Position numbers and translations under genes: made by a program. A stretch of DNA of 7,684 bases from Pseudomonadota bacterium (GTDB lineage Bacteria; Myxococcota; Bradymonadia; UBA4248): assembly GCA_017613855.1 (NCBI GenBank), contig JAGACY010000009.1:1-7684 (forward strand), written 5' to 3'. The notes under the pieces are model-generated. The model was not told the origin of the DNA. It ran no database searches and saw only the letters and a program-made list of their open reading frames with translations. Position 1 is the stretch's first letter. Every line of letters starts with the position of its first letter. Of this stretch, positions 1 through 4,771 are shown piece after piece.

Positions 1-2212
1 GGCATACGGCATCTTTATCTGCCGTTTCGATGCAATTTCCATTGCCGCCGCAATCGACAAAAGCACAGCCATCTTTGGGTTTGTCTTGTACGCATTTCTG
101 CGGATTTGACGCGTTGTTAAAACCGGGTTTGCATATACAAACCGCTTCGTTCGTCGATGCATCGACGGCACAGATGCCGGCTTCACAATCGACGTCTTTG
201 CAAGGCGATTCGGGATTGGGCGCACATACGGCCGGTGCATCCGTCGTGATATGATAGCCTTCGTAACAAATACAAATCGCCGTATTGTCCGATCTTTCGG
301 CACAAATGCCGCCATCATGACAATCGACATCTTTGCAAGGCGATTCGGGGTTGGCTTCGCAGCTTGTATAATCACCTGCTGTAATGTGGTAACCCTCATC
401 GCACATACAAATGGGCGTCTTATCATCCTGTACAGCGCAAACGCCGTGGCTGCTGCACATCACACCATCGCAGGGATTGAATTTGGCAATACATGTTGTC
501 AAATCCTCGGTCGTGGCATAATAGCCTTCATCGCACATACAAACGGCTTGATCTGCTGCATTCATGCAGGTGCCGTGGCCGCTGCAGTTGATACCATTGC
601 AATAATCGGTATCGGCTGCACAATCTGCAGCATTGGCCGCATTATTATAACCGCTTTCGCAGGCACATTGGGCAGTTCTTGTCGCATAATCGAACAGGCA
701 GGCACCGTGGCTACTGCAGGTCACGCCATCGCAGGGATTGGTGCTGGTATTCTTAATACAATTCAGCGGATCGGTGGTGGTTGCATAATAGTTTGCTTCG
801 CATACGCATACGGCTTTATCGGCAGCATTCATGCAGGTGCCGTGGCCGCCGCAATCGACGCCGTCGCAATAATCGGTATCAGGCGCACAAACCTTTATAT
901 CTGCCGTATTATTGTAACCGGCATTGCACATACAAACGGCTTCTTTCCCTGCATCGATCACACAGATGCCTTCGCCGCAATCGACGTCTTTGCAGGCAGA
1001 ATCGGCGTCGGCGACGCATGCAGTCGGTGCTTCGGGCGTGATATGATATCCCGCATTACAAATACAAATGGCGCTGTCATCATCCTGTACGGCGCAAATG
1101 CCTTCGCCGCAGTCGACGTCTTTACAAGGCGAATCGGGAGCAGCAACACATGTGGTCTGATTTTCCGTTGTAATCATATATCCGGCATTGCAAATACAAA
1201 TGGCGCTGTCATCGTCTTTTACCGCGCAGATGCCCTCACCGCAGGTCACGTCTTTGCATGGCGAAACCACCGGATCATCGGCCACACATACAGTCTGCTT
1301 ATCTGCCGTGATATGATAGCCATCATCACAAATACAAATGGCGCTGTCATCCAGAACGGCGCATTTACCGTGGTTGCAGTTCACGTCTTTGCATGGCGAA
1401 TCGGCATCGGCAACACACAAAGTGGGTGTTTCATCCGTAATGTGATATCCGGCATCGCAAATACAAATGGCACTGCCATCCTCTTTGAGTGCGCAAACCC
1501 CGCTCCCATCGCAGGCAACGTCTTTACAGGCATCTTCACCTGCTTCATTGGCCACACAGTGCGTCAAATTGCTTGCGTTTACATGATAACCCTCATTGCA
1601 GATACACATGGGCGTATTGTTGGCCTGTACTGCGCATTTCCCTTCGCCGCAATCGACACCGTCGCATGGATTGGCATCATCGGCGACACAAGCTGTCCCA
1701 TCATCATCTGCATGATATCCTGCATTGCAAAGGCATTTGGGCGTGTCGTCCTGTACGGCACAAATGCCTTCGCCGCAGTCGATATCATGGCACGGATTGG
1801 CATCGTCAACTATGCACGCGGTCTGATTCTGCGTCGTGATATGATATCCTGAATTGCAAATACAAATGGCATTGCCGTCATCTTTGAGCGCGCAAGTGCC
1901 GTGGCCGTTGCAATCGACGTCTTTGCAGGCATCCGATCCGGCTTCATCCGGTTCGCAGAGCGTCAGATTGCCAGCATTGACATGATAACCGGTATTACAG
2001 ACACAAAGGGCATTGTTATCCGCTTTGACCGCGCAAATGCCGTTCCCACCGCAGGTGACTGCAGCACATGGATTGATGCCTGCAACATCAGCGGTGCATG
2101 TTGTCAAATCTCCGGCGTTTAAATGATATCCCGTCTCGCAAGCGCAGACGGGCTGCTTATCCGAAGGTTGTACGATGCACGATCCATGGCCCGAACAAGT
2201 GACTTCGGCACA
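1..2212 (-). repeat. Tandem EGF-module array of the lipoprotein gene
   Basis: This is the repeat part of the lipoprotein gene, with a unit of roughly 120-140 bases. At DNA level a 20-mer (AATACAAATGGCGCTGTCAT on the plus strand) occurs exactly at 1061-1080, 1193-1212 and 1331-1350, giving spacings of 132 and 138. Two module classes are visible. One is CKDVDCGEGICAV...GYHIT. The other is an alternating pair, HGTCMNAAD...GYYATT then SSHGAC..DYATRT...GYNN, at modules 11-13. Close identity between neighbours points to recent unit duplication. Confidence 0.85.
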
Positions 2213-2320
2213 GATTTCGTCGACGTTAACCTCCGATTTGCTGTCGTTATCGCATCCCGAAACGAGGGCTAATGCCGCCAGGGCGATAAGGCACGACAAG
2301 GGGATAGAGTGTTTGCGCAT
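1..2320 (-). CDS. EGF-like repeat surface lipoprotein, C-terminus beyond left edge
   Basis: About 773 residues are visible from the ATG at 2318-2320; the frame is open to the left edge, so the C-terminus is missing. The start is supported by a ribosome site (AGGAGA on the minus strand, 6 bases upstream) and by a lipoprotein signal: basic MRKH, a hydrophobic stretch at residues 8-20, and lipobox LVSGC with lipidated Cys23 followed by Asp. After a short acidic linker, EGF-like modules run from Cys37 to the edge: 16 complete and part of a 17th, each about 40-47 residues. The pattern is C-x4-C-x4/5-C-x7/10-C-x-C-x(10-14)-C, with GHG or GEG between cysteines 2 and 3 and a GYH or GYN motif after cysteine 5. 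The EGF family would pair cysteines 1-3, 2-4 and 5-6, consistent with an extracytoplasmic site. Adhesion or surface binding is inference; no enzymatic domain is seen. It is a paralogue of the gene ending at 4772. Confidence 0.9.
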   Translation of the reverse strand, partial: MRKHSIPLSCLIALAALALVSGCDNDSKSEVNVDEICAEVTCSGHGSCIVQPSDKQPVCACETGYHLNAGDLTTCTADVAGINPCAAVTCGGNGICAVKADNNALCVCNTGYHVNAGNLTLCEPDEAGSDACKDVDCNGHGTCALKDDGNAICICNSGYHITTQNQTACIVDDANPCHDIDCGEGICAVQDDTPKCLCNAGYHADDDGTACVADDANPCDGVDCGEGKCAVQANNTPMCICNEGYHVNASNLTHCVANEAGEDACKDVACDGSGVCALKEDGSAICICDAGYHITDETPTLCVADADSPCKDVNCNHGKCAVLDDSAICICDDGYHITADKQTVCVADDPVVSPCKDVTCGEGICAVKDDDSAICICNAGYMITTENQTTCVAAPDSPCKDVDCGEGICAVQDDDSAICICNAGYHITPEAPTACVADADSACKDVDCGEGICVIDAGKEAVCMCNAGYNNTADIKVCAPDTDYCDGVDCGGHGTCMNAADKAVCVCEANYYATTTDPLNCIKNTSTNPCDGVTCSSHGACLFDYATRTAQCACESGYNNAANAADCAADTDYCNGINCSGHGTCMNAADQAVCMCDEGYYATTEDLTTCIAKFNPCDGVMCSSHGVCAVQDDKTPICMCDEGYHITAGDYTSCEANPESPCKDVDCHDGGICAERSDNTAICICYEGYHITTDAPAVCAPNPESPCKDVDCEAGICAVDASTNEAVCICKPGFNNASNPQKCVQDKPKDGCAFVDCGGNGNCIETADKDAVC

Positions 2321-2326
2321 AGATAA

Positions 2327-2332
2327 TCTCCT
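2327..2332 (-). promoter_or_regulatory. Ribosome binding site of the EGF lipoprotein gene
   Basis: Read on the minus strand the site is AGGAGA, 6 bases before the ATG at 2320. This supports that start together with the signal peptide that follows it. I see no convincing -35/-10 pair upstream of it. Confidence 0.75.
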
Positions 2333-2414
2333 ATGTGGGTAAAATGAAAATGTCCAATGGAACATCTGTACAAATGGTTAATGAATTTTTACGGGTATAT
2401 TAAAGCGAGCCGTA

Positions 2415-2438
2415 GGGGCGACCCCGTGTGGTCGCCCC
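2415..2438. repeat. GC-rich hairpin, 9-bp perfect stem
   Basis: GGGGCGACC (2415-2423) pairs with GGTCGCCCC (2430-2438) around a 6-base loop. The right arm and what follows (2423-2450) recur exactly at 4596-4623. No T-tract follows on either strand, so it looks like an interspersed palindromic repeat rather than an intrinsic terminator. Confidence 0.75.
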
Positions 2439-2450
2439 AAGGCGAGCGTT
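2423..2450 (+). repeat. 28-bp direct repeat, copy 1
   Basis: This stretch, beginning CCCGTGTGGTCG and ending AAGGCGAGCGTT, is identical base for base to 4596-4623 and has the same orientation. Copy 1 lies in the gap before the toxin-antitoxin operon; copy 2 lies just upstream of the DUF3592-like gene. Confidence 0.9.
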
Positions 2451-2486
2451 ATTTCATAAATTACGACGCGTCCCGTAGGGGCGCAC

Positions 2487-2512
2487 ACCACCAGCGCCCT
2501 GTAAGGGCGCCA
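2487..2512. repeat. ACCACCA-hairpin repeat, copy 1
   Basis: ACCACCA is followed by a perfect 7-bp stem, GCGCCCT (2494-2500) / AGGGCGC (2504-2510), with loop GTA, then CA. The same plan occurs at 4059-4084 with changes in both arms that keep the pairing. Confidence 0.75.
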
Positions 2513-2534
2513 GAGTTCAGCCCAGGGTGAGTGC

Positions 2535-2549
2535 AGCGTAACCCCGGGA
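2535..2549 (+). repeat. 15-bp direct repeat left of the toxin-antitoxin cassette
   Basis: AGCGTAACCCCGGGA is identical to 3386-3400. Sequence on its left (GGTGAG...) also resembles the second copy imperfectly. Within this copy CCAGGGT (2522-2528) and ACCCCGG (2541-2547) can pair with one G-T or mismatch, so it is part of a hairpin unit. Confidence 0.75.
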
Positions 2550-2561
2550 CTTTAATTCAAG

Positions 2562-2576
2562 ATTGCATATTGCAAT
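2562..2576. promoter_or_regulatory. Small palindrome overlapping the -35 element
   Basis: ATTGCA (2562-2567) and TGCAAT (2571-2576) form a perfect 6-bp inverted repeat around TAT. It overlaps the proposed -35 hexamer and may be a second binding site for the antitoxin or toxin-antitoxin complex. That role is inferred from position only. Confidence 0.45.
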
Positions 2577-2598
2577 TGTAATACAAACGTATTACAAT
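2570..2598 (+). promoter_or_regulatory. Sigma70-like promoter of the toxin-antitoxin operon
   Basis: The -35 candidate TTGCAA (2570-2575) and the -10 candidate TACAAT (2593-2598) are 17 bases apart, which is the usual spacing. They match the consensus hexamers at 4 and 5 of 6 positions. The antitoxin start is 35 bases further on. Confidence 0.65.
2575..2598. promoter_or_regulatory. Putative autoregulatory operator palindrome
   Basis: ATTGTAATAC (2575-2584) and GTATTACAAT (2589-2598) form a perfect 10-bp inverted repeat with a 4-base centre. It fills the promoter spacer and covers the -10 element, where a bound ribbon-helix-helix antitoxin would block transcription. The function is inferred; the palindrome itself is plain in the sequence. 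Confidence 0.65.
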
Positions 2599-2622
2599 AA
2601 AACTGGGAGTTGGGAGTTCTAT

Positions 2623-2627
2623 GGAGG
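2623..2627 (+). promoter_or_regulatory. Ribosome binding site of the antitoxin gene
   Basis: GGAGG lies 6 bases before the ATG at 2634. It is a strong site, which fits the need for more antitoxin than toxin; the overlapping downstream toxin gene has only a weak site. Confidence 0.75.
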
Positions 2628-2633
2628 TGAATC

Positions 2634-2903
2634 ATGTCAAAACAAGCAACGCTTCAAGTAAGAATGGATGCCGAATTAAAGGCCGAGGTTGAATCTCTAT
2701 ACAAAAGACTGGGAACATCGTTTGCAGAGGCTGTACGCATCTTTGCTCGCCAAAGTATTACAGAGGGCGCATTGCCTTTTACTGTCCGAACGCACGACAA
2801 CCATAAGCGACCAATAGGCATTGCGGATGGCAAATATGACATTCCTGACAGTATCGATGAAGACAATGACGAAATTCTAAAAATGTTTGGAATTGAGCCA
2901 TGA
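2634..2903 (+). CDS. RelB/DinJ-family type II antitoxin
   Basis: This 89-residue protein fits the RelB/DinJ antitoxin family. A short strand (TLQVRM, residues 6-11) of a ribbon-helix-helix DNA-binding domain leads into the family-typical D-x-ELKAE helix, then the L-G-T-S-F-A-E-A-V-R-I-F-x-R-Q helix and the G-A-L-P-F motif near residue 50. The acidic tail (residues 65-89) would be the toxin-binding part. As a family it should neutralise the partner toxin and repress its own operon through the palindrome at 2575-2598. It has a strong ribosome site, and its TGA overlaps the next ATG by 4 bases (ATGA), indicating translational coupling. RelB/DinJ antitoxins usually pair with RelE/YafQ-fold toxins, but here the partner is a PIN protein. 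Confidence 0.85.
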   Translation: MSKQATLQVRMDAELKAEVESLYKRLGTSFAEAVRIFARQSITEGALPFTVRTHDNHKRPIGIADGKYDIPDSIDEDNDEILKMFGIEP

Positions 2904-3304
2904 AATTTTTGTTGGATACTCATATTATTCTCTGGGCAATTACAAAATCAGAGTGTTTGACGAAAGAAGTGCGTTCCATTTTGGAAAATGTGAAGAATAC
3001 GATTTATTACAGTCAGGTCTCTGTATGGGAAATCGCGATAAAGCATAAATTACACCCAGAAAAGATGCCGGTTTCTGAAGAAGATTTCGTAACCTATTGC
3101 TCCCAAATAGGGTTCGTCGAATTGCCTATTCGTAACTCGCATATTTTTGAGATAAAGCGACTTGAGCGAAAACCAGGTTCTCAAAATCATCAGGATCCAT
3201 TTGACCGTTTGCTGATATCTCAGGCCAAAGCTGAACAATTGATTTTTATTACGCATGATACCTTGCTTTCCGATTATAATGAACGATGTATCGTGAATGT
3301 GTAA
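2900..3304 (+). CDS. PIN-domain (VapC-like) type II toxin
   Basis: This 134-residue protein is a complete single PIN domain, the usual length for VapC-type toxins. The metal-binding acidic residues are visible: Asp6 in LLDTH, Glu44 in SVWEIAIK, Asp99 and Asp102 in QDPFDRLLISQA, and Asp120 in ITHD. The DPFDRLL-I-x-QA motif is typical of the COG3744-type PIN group. PIN toxins are Mg-dependent endoribonucleases that cleave tRNA, rRNA or mRNA; the target cannot be told from sequence. The gene starts inside the last codons of the antitoxin gene, has no strong ribosome site and is probably translated by coupling. All catalytic residues are present, so it is likely active. Its DNA is AT-rich: 19 G+C in the 60 bases 2881-2940 by hand count. 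Confidence 0.88.
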   Translation: MKFLLDTHIILWAITKSECLTKEVRSILENVKNTIYYSQVSVWEIAIKHKLHPEKMPVSEEDFVTYCSQIGFVELPIRNSHIFEIKRLERKPGSQNHQDPFDRLLISQAKAEQLIFITHDTLLSDYNERCIVNV

Positions 3305-3415
3305 TGGATATTCTGTCTGCAAAGTGCTGACCGAACAGGTAAAACTGTATGGGCCAACGAGAAAGGCCATCAAAGGTGGAGCGTTAGCGTAACCCCGGGA
3401 AACGGCGCCCCCGTA
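3305..3415 (+). other. Spacer with repeat-like sequence between toxin and Rpn remnant
   Basis: These 111 bases have no start codon of their own (no ATG, GTG or TTG) in the frame shared with both flanking genes, yet that frame has no stop either. The right half contains the second copy of the 15-bp repeat (3386-3400) and a run of GGCGCCCCC. No ribosome site precedes 3416 and no terminator follows the toxin gene. Confidence 0.55.
3386..3400 (+). repeat. 15-bp direct repeat right of the toxin-antitoxin cassette
   Basis: AGCGTAACCCCGGGA is an exact copy of 2535-2549 in the same orientation, 851 bases downstream. The two copies bracket the toxin-antitoxin operon with its promoter. The Rpn remnant starts 15 bases after this copy. 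Confidence 0.75.
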
Positions 3416-4051
3416 ATGCAAAACAAAAGTCAGAAGCATTTTTCAGATCGTGCGCTATACTATGCTGCGCGGGCGATTGCTGCCCAAGGGAAGAAAGGGG
3501 AGTGGGATTATTCCTTTGATGCAGTCTATGGCGTGTATTTTCTCAACTTTACCCAGCCGGAATTGCGGGATGTGTTTCGTTCGGATTTTGGCATTCGCAG
3601 GCTAGGCGCCGGCGAATCGAAAGATTTGCAGATGCTGTCACAAAAGCTGCGCATGGTGTTTTTGCAGATGCCGCTGTTCCAGAAGAAACAGGAGGAGTGC
3701 AAAACCAGGCTGGATAAATGGACTTATATTTGGAAGAATATGGAATCATTAAAAGAAATCCCATGGCGTAATGAAGAAGAAGCGTTTAATGCGATTGCCA
3801 ATGCCGCGAGTCTCGATACGATGTCGGAGGAAGAACGCAACCGCTATGACGATGCGCTGCGCGAATTGCAGGATGCGTATTCGACGCATGCGTATGCAAG
3901 AGAACAGGGGGAAGAAGAGGGAAAGCGTAAAGTTGCGCAGGCTATGCTCAAAAAAGGCATGGATGATGCGTTAATTTGTGAGCTCACCCAGCTTTCGATG
4001 GAAGATATCCAGAAACTAAGAGAAGAACATGAACGAATTCCCATGGCGTAA
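3416..4051 (+). pseudogene. Rpn-family PD-(D/E)XK nuclease/transposase, N-terminus missing
   Basis: The 211 readable residues match the later part of Rpn/PDDEXK_2 family proteins (recombination-promoting nuclease, putative transposase). From the N-terminus there is MQNK-x-Q-x-x-F-x-DRALYYAAR, normally internal and just after the catalytic E-x-Q strand; then W-D-Y-x-x-x-x-VYGVYFLNF, LDKWTYIWKNM-E-x-L-K-EIP, a charged helical region with EQGEEEGKRK, and a C-terminal ELTQLSMEDIQKLR helix. Full-length members are about 280-330 residues, so about 100 N-terminal residues, including most of the nuclease active site, are absent. No ribosome site precedes the first ATG, and repeat-like DNA sits directly upstream. 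I therefore call it a truncated, probably inactive remnant. The rest of the frame is intact, so a short product from a cryptic start cannot be excluded. Confidence 0.75.
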
Positions 4052-4054
4052 TTC

Positions 4055-4082
4055 AAAAACCACCAGTGCCCCAAAGGGGCAC
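4055..4082 (-). terminator. Possible weak terminator after the DUF3592-like gene
   Basis: On the minus strand, 5 bases after the TAA at 4088-4090, a 7-bp GC-rich stem with a TTT loop is followed after 6 bases (TGGTGG) by TTTTT (4059-4055). The gap before the T-run makes it a poor intrinsic terminator. It may simply be the interspersed hairpin repeat. Confidence 0.35.
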
Positions 4083-4084
4083 CA
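4059..4084. repeat. ACCACCA-hairpin repeat, copy 2
   Basis: ACCACCA is followed by the perfect 7-bp stem GTGCCCC (4066-4072) / GGGGCAC (4076-4082) with loop AAA, then CA. Compared with 2487-2512 two stem pairs differ, and both differences are compensated on the other arm. Confidence 0.75.
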
Positions 4085-4087
4085 CCA

Positions 4088-4579
4088 TTAGCTATCTCTC
4101 TTTAAAACAAAGACACCGCCTGCGATAAAGATGATCCCCAATACGAACAGGAATATTAAGCCACCTGTGGTGTGTTCCTGAGCCACGGGAATAAATTCGC
4201 GTTTGCTGGGGTCATTTTTATTCACACCAATCGAAAACATCTCGCCCGCGCTGATTTGTCTCTCCTCCACGCCGGAATCGCTATATGACTTATCATTATA
4301 GGTGTAGGTATAATCAATGGAGCACTCTGTGCGATAAGTGGTTTTGACTCTATTTTTGCCCAAATGATCTTTTAATATATTCCCATTTTCATCTGTCAGG
4401 GCAACTGAGTCTTCGATGGTTTTACATTCTTTGACATTGGTAACTGTGGCCAATATGACAGCGACTTCCTGAGCTTTTTTCTCATCCTGTTTGTATGAGC
4501 TGTAGCCCCCGAGGCTTCCAATCACAAAGAATATCCCCGCGATAACCAGGCCTATTGCGACTTTTTTATCTGTTTCCAT
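4088..4579 (-). CDS. DUF3592-like membrane protein with two helices
   Basis: This 163-residue protein begins METDKKVAIG. The frame is open back to 4762, but that extension reads through repeats and is unlike protein. The ATG at 4577-4579 has a GGAGA site 7 bases upstream, and a transmembrane helix follows at once (about residues 8-25). A polar domain of about 110 residues comes next, containing Cys52, Cys86, Y-x-YTYNDKSY and a VNKNDPSKREF segment like the 'NP-x-NP' element of DUF3592 proteins. A second helix (about 140-159) and a short KRDS tail end it. The family is found in many bacteria and has no settled function; two helices flanking an extracytoplasmic domain is the usual form. It follows the second EGF gene on the same strand after a 192-base repeat-filled gap, so it is probably not tightly co-transcribed. 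Confidence 0.75.
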   Translation of the reverse strand: METDKKVAIGLVIAGIFFVIGSLGGYSSYKQDEKKAQEVAVILATVTNVKECKTIEDSVALTDENGNILKDHLGKNRVKTTYRTECSIDYTYTYNDKSYSDSGVEERQISAGEMFSIGVNKNDPSKREFIPVAQEHTTGGLIFLFVLGIIFIAGGVFVLKRDS

Positions 4580-4586
4580 CGTGTTT

Positions 4587-4591
4587 TCTCC
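4587..4591 (-). promoter_or_regulatory. Ribosome binding site fixing the DUF3592-like start
   Basis: GGAGA on the minus strand lies 7 bases before the ATG at 4579. It favours this start over the in-frame ATG at 4762, whose first 61 codons would be repeat-derived. Confidence 0.65.
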
Positions 4592-4595
4592 AAAA

Positions 4596-4623
4596 CCCGT
4601 GTGGTCGCCCCAAGGCGAGCGTT
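4596..4623 (+). repeat. 28-bp direct repeat, copy 2
   Basis: Identical to 2423-2450 over all 28 bases. Unlike copy 1 it lacks the left arm GGGGCGA, so it cannot fold the same hairpin. A related GCGAG-x-CGTAGGGGC unit, seen at 2405-2419, lies nearby at 4643-4657. Confidence 0.9.
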
Positions 4624-4676
4624 TCCCACGAGAACCAAACCAGCGAGACGTAGGGGCCAAAGGCGCATAGGCTCGT

Positions 4677-4722
4677 AGAGACGTGTCGTGACACGTCTCT
4701 GTACGTGTCGTGACACGTCTCT
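4677..4722. repeat. Tandem palindromic repeat
   Basis: AGAGACGTGTC (4677-4687) pairs perfectly with GACACGTCTCT (4690-4700) around GT. The 20-mer ACGTGTCGTGACACGTCTCT then recurs exactly at 4681-4700 and 4703-4722, a 22-base period. Each copy is itself a near-perfect palindrome. There is no T-run, so it is not a normal terminator. Confidence 0.85.
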
Positions 4723-4724
4723 CT

Positions 4725-4752
4725 GCGGCGTATTGGCGCAGCCAATAGCCGC
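4725..4752. repeat. Bulged hairpin downstream of the second EGF gene
   Basis: GCGGC-G-TATTGGC pairs with GCCAATA-GCCGC around GCA; the only defect is one unpaired base. On the minus strand it follows the stop at 4772, but the T-run (TTTTT) comes before the stem, not after. It could be a poor terminator or mRNA end-stabiliser, or another interspersed repeat. Confidence 0.6.
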
Positions 4753-4771
4753 AGCCCCCCAAAAACCACCA

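Larger units (their letters stand above)
2321..2633. other. Divergent intergenic region with repeats and promoter
   Basis: This 313-base gap separates the minus-strand lipoprotein gene from the plus-strand toxin-antitoxin operon. The first ~80 bases are AT-rich leader of the lipoprotein gene. Bases 2405-2550 are a mosaic of GC-rich hairpin units (listed separately), including two copies of CGTAGGGGCG. Bases 2551-2633 are AT-rich again and carry the operon promoter, two palindromes and the ribosome site. I see no coding potential or RNA gene in it. Confidence 0.7.

Noticed and set aside
251..1852. A 533-codon open frame on the plus strand opposite the EGF lipoprotein gene
   Set aside because: It lies exactly codon-on-codon antisense to the EGF frame. 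Its stops would need sense TTA, CTA or TCA codons (Leu, Ser), which the Cys/Gly/Asp-rich modules rarely use. It has no ribosome site, and its protein is a periodic shadow of the repeats.
1..2212. CRISPR array or noncoding satellite, because of regularly spaced near-identical blocks
   Set aside because: The 120-140-base period, the preserved reading frame and the six-cysteine pattern show protein-coding EGF modules; there are no short constant repeats with unique spacers.
2405..2550. Small RNA gene or riboswitch in the GC-rich gap
   Set aside because: The stems are explained by interspersed repeat units that recur elsewhere in the window; I see no promoter-terminator pair or known riboswitch core.
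3050..3439. A minus-strand open frame opposite the toxin and spacer
   Set aside because: It overlaps a well-supported PIN gene with intact catalytic residues, has no family resemblance that I recognise, and no ribosome site.
4725..4752. Intrinsic terminator for the composite EGF gene
   Set aside because: On the minus strand the T-run lies before the stem, not after it, so the arrangement does not fit rho-independent termination. It is kept only as a hairpin repeat.
4580..4762. N-terminal extension of the DUF3592-like gene to an ATG at 4762
   Set aside because: The 61 added residues are translated from the tandem palindromes and the 28-bp repeat, lack protein-like character, and would place the membrane anchor far inside. 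The ATG at 4579 has a good ribosome site.
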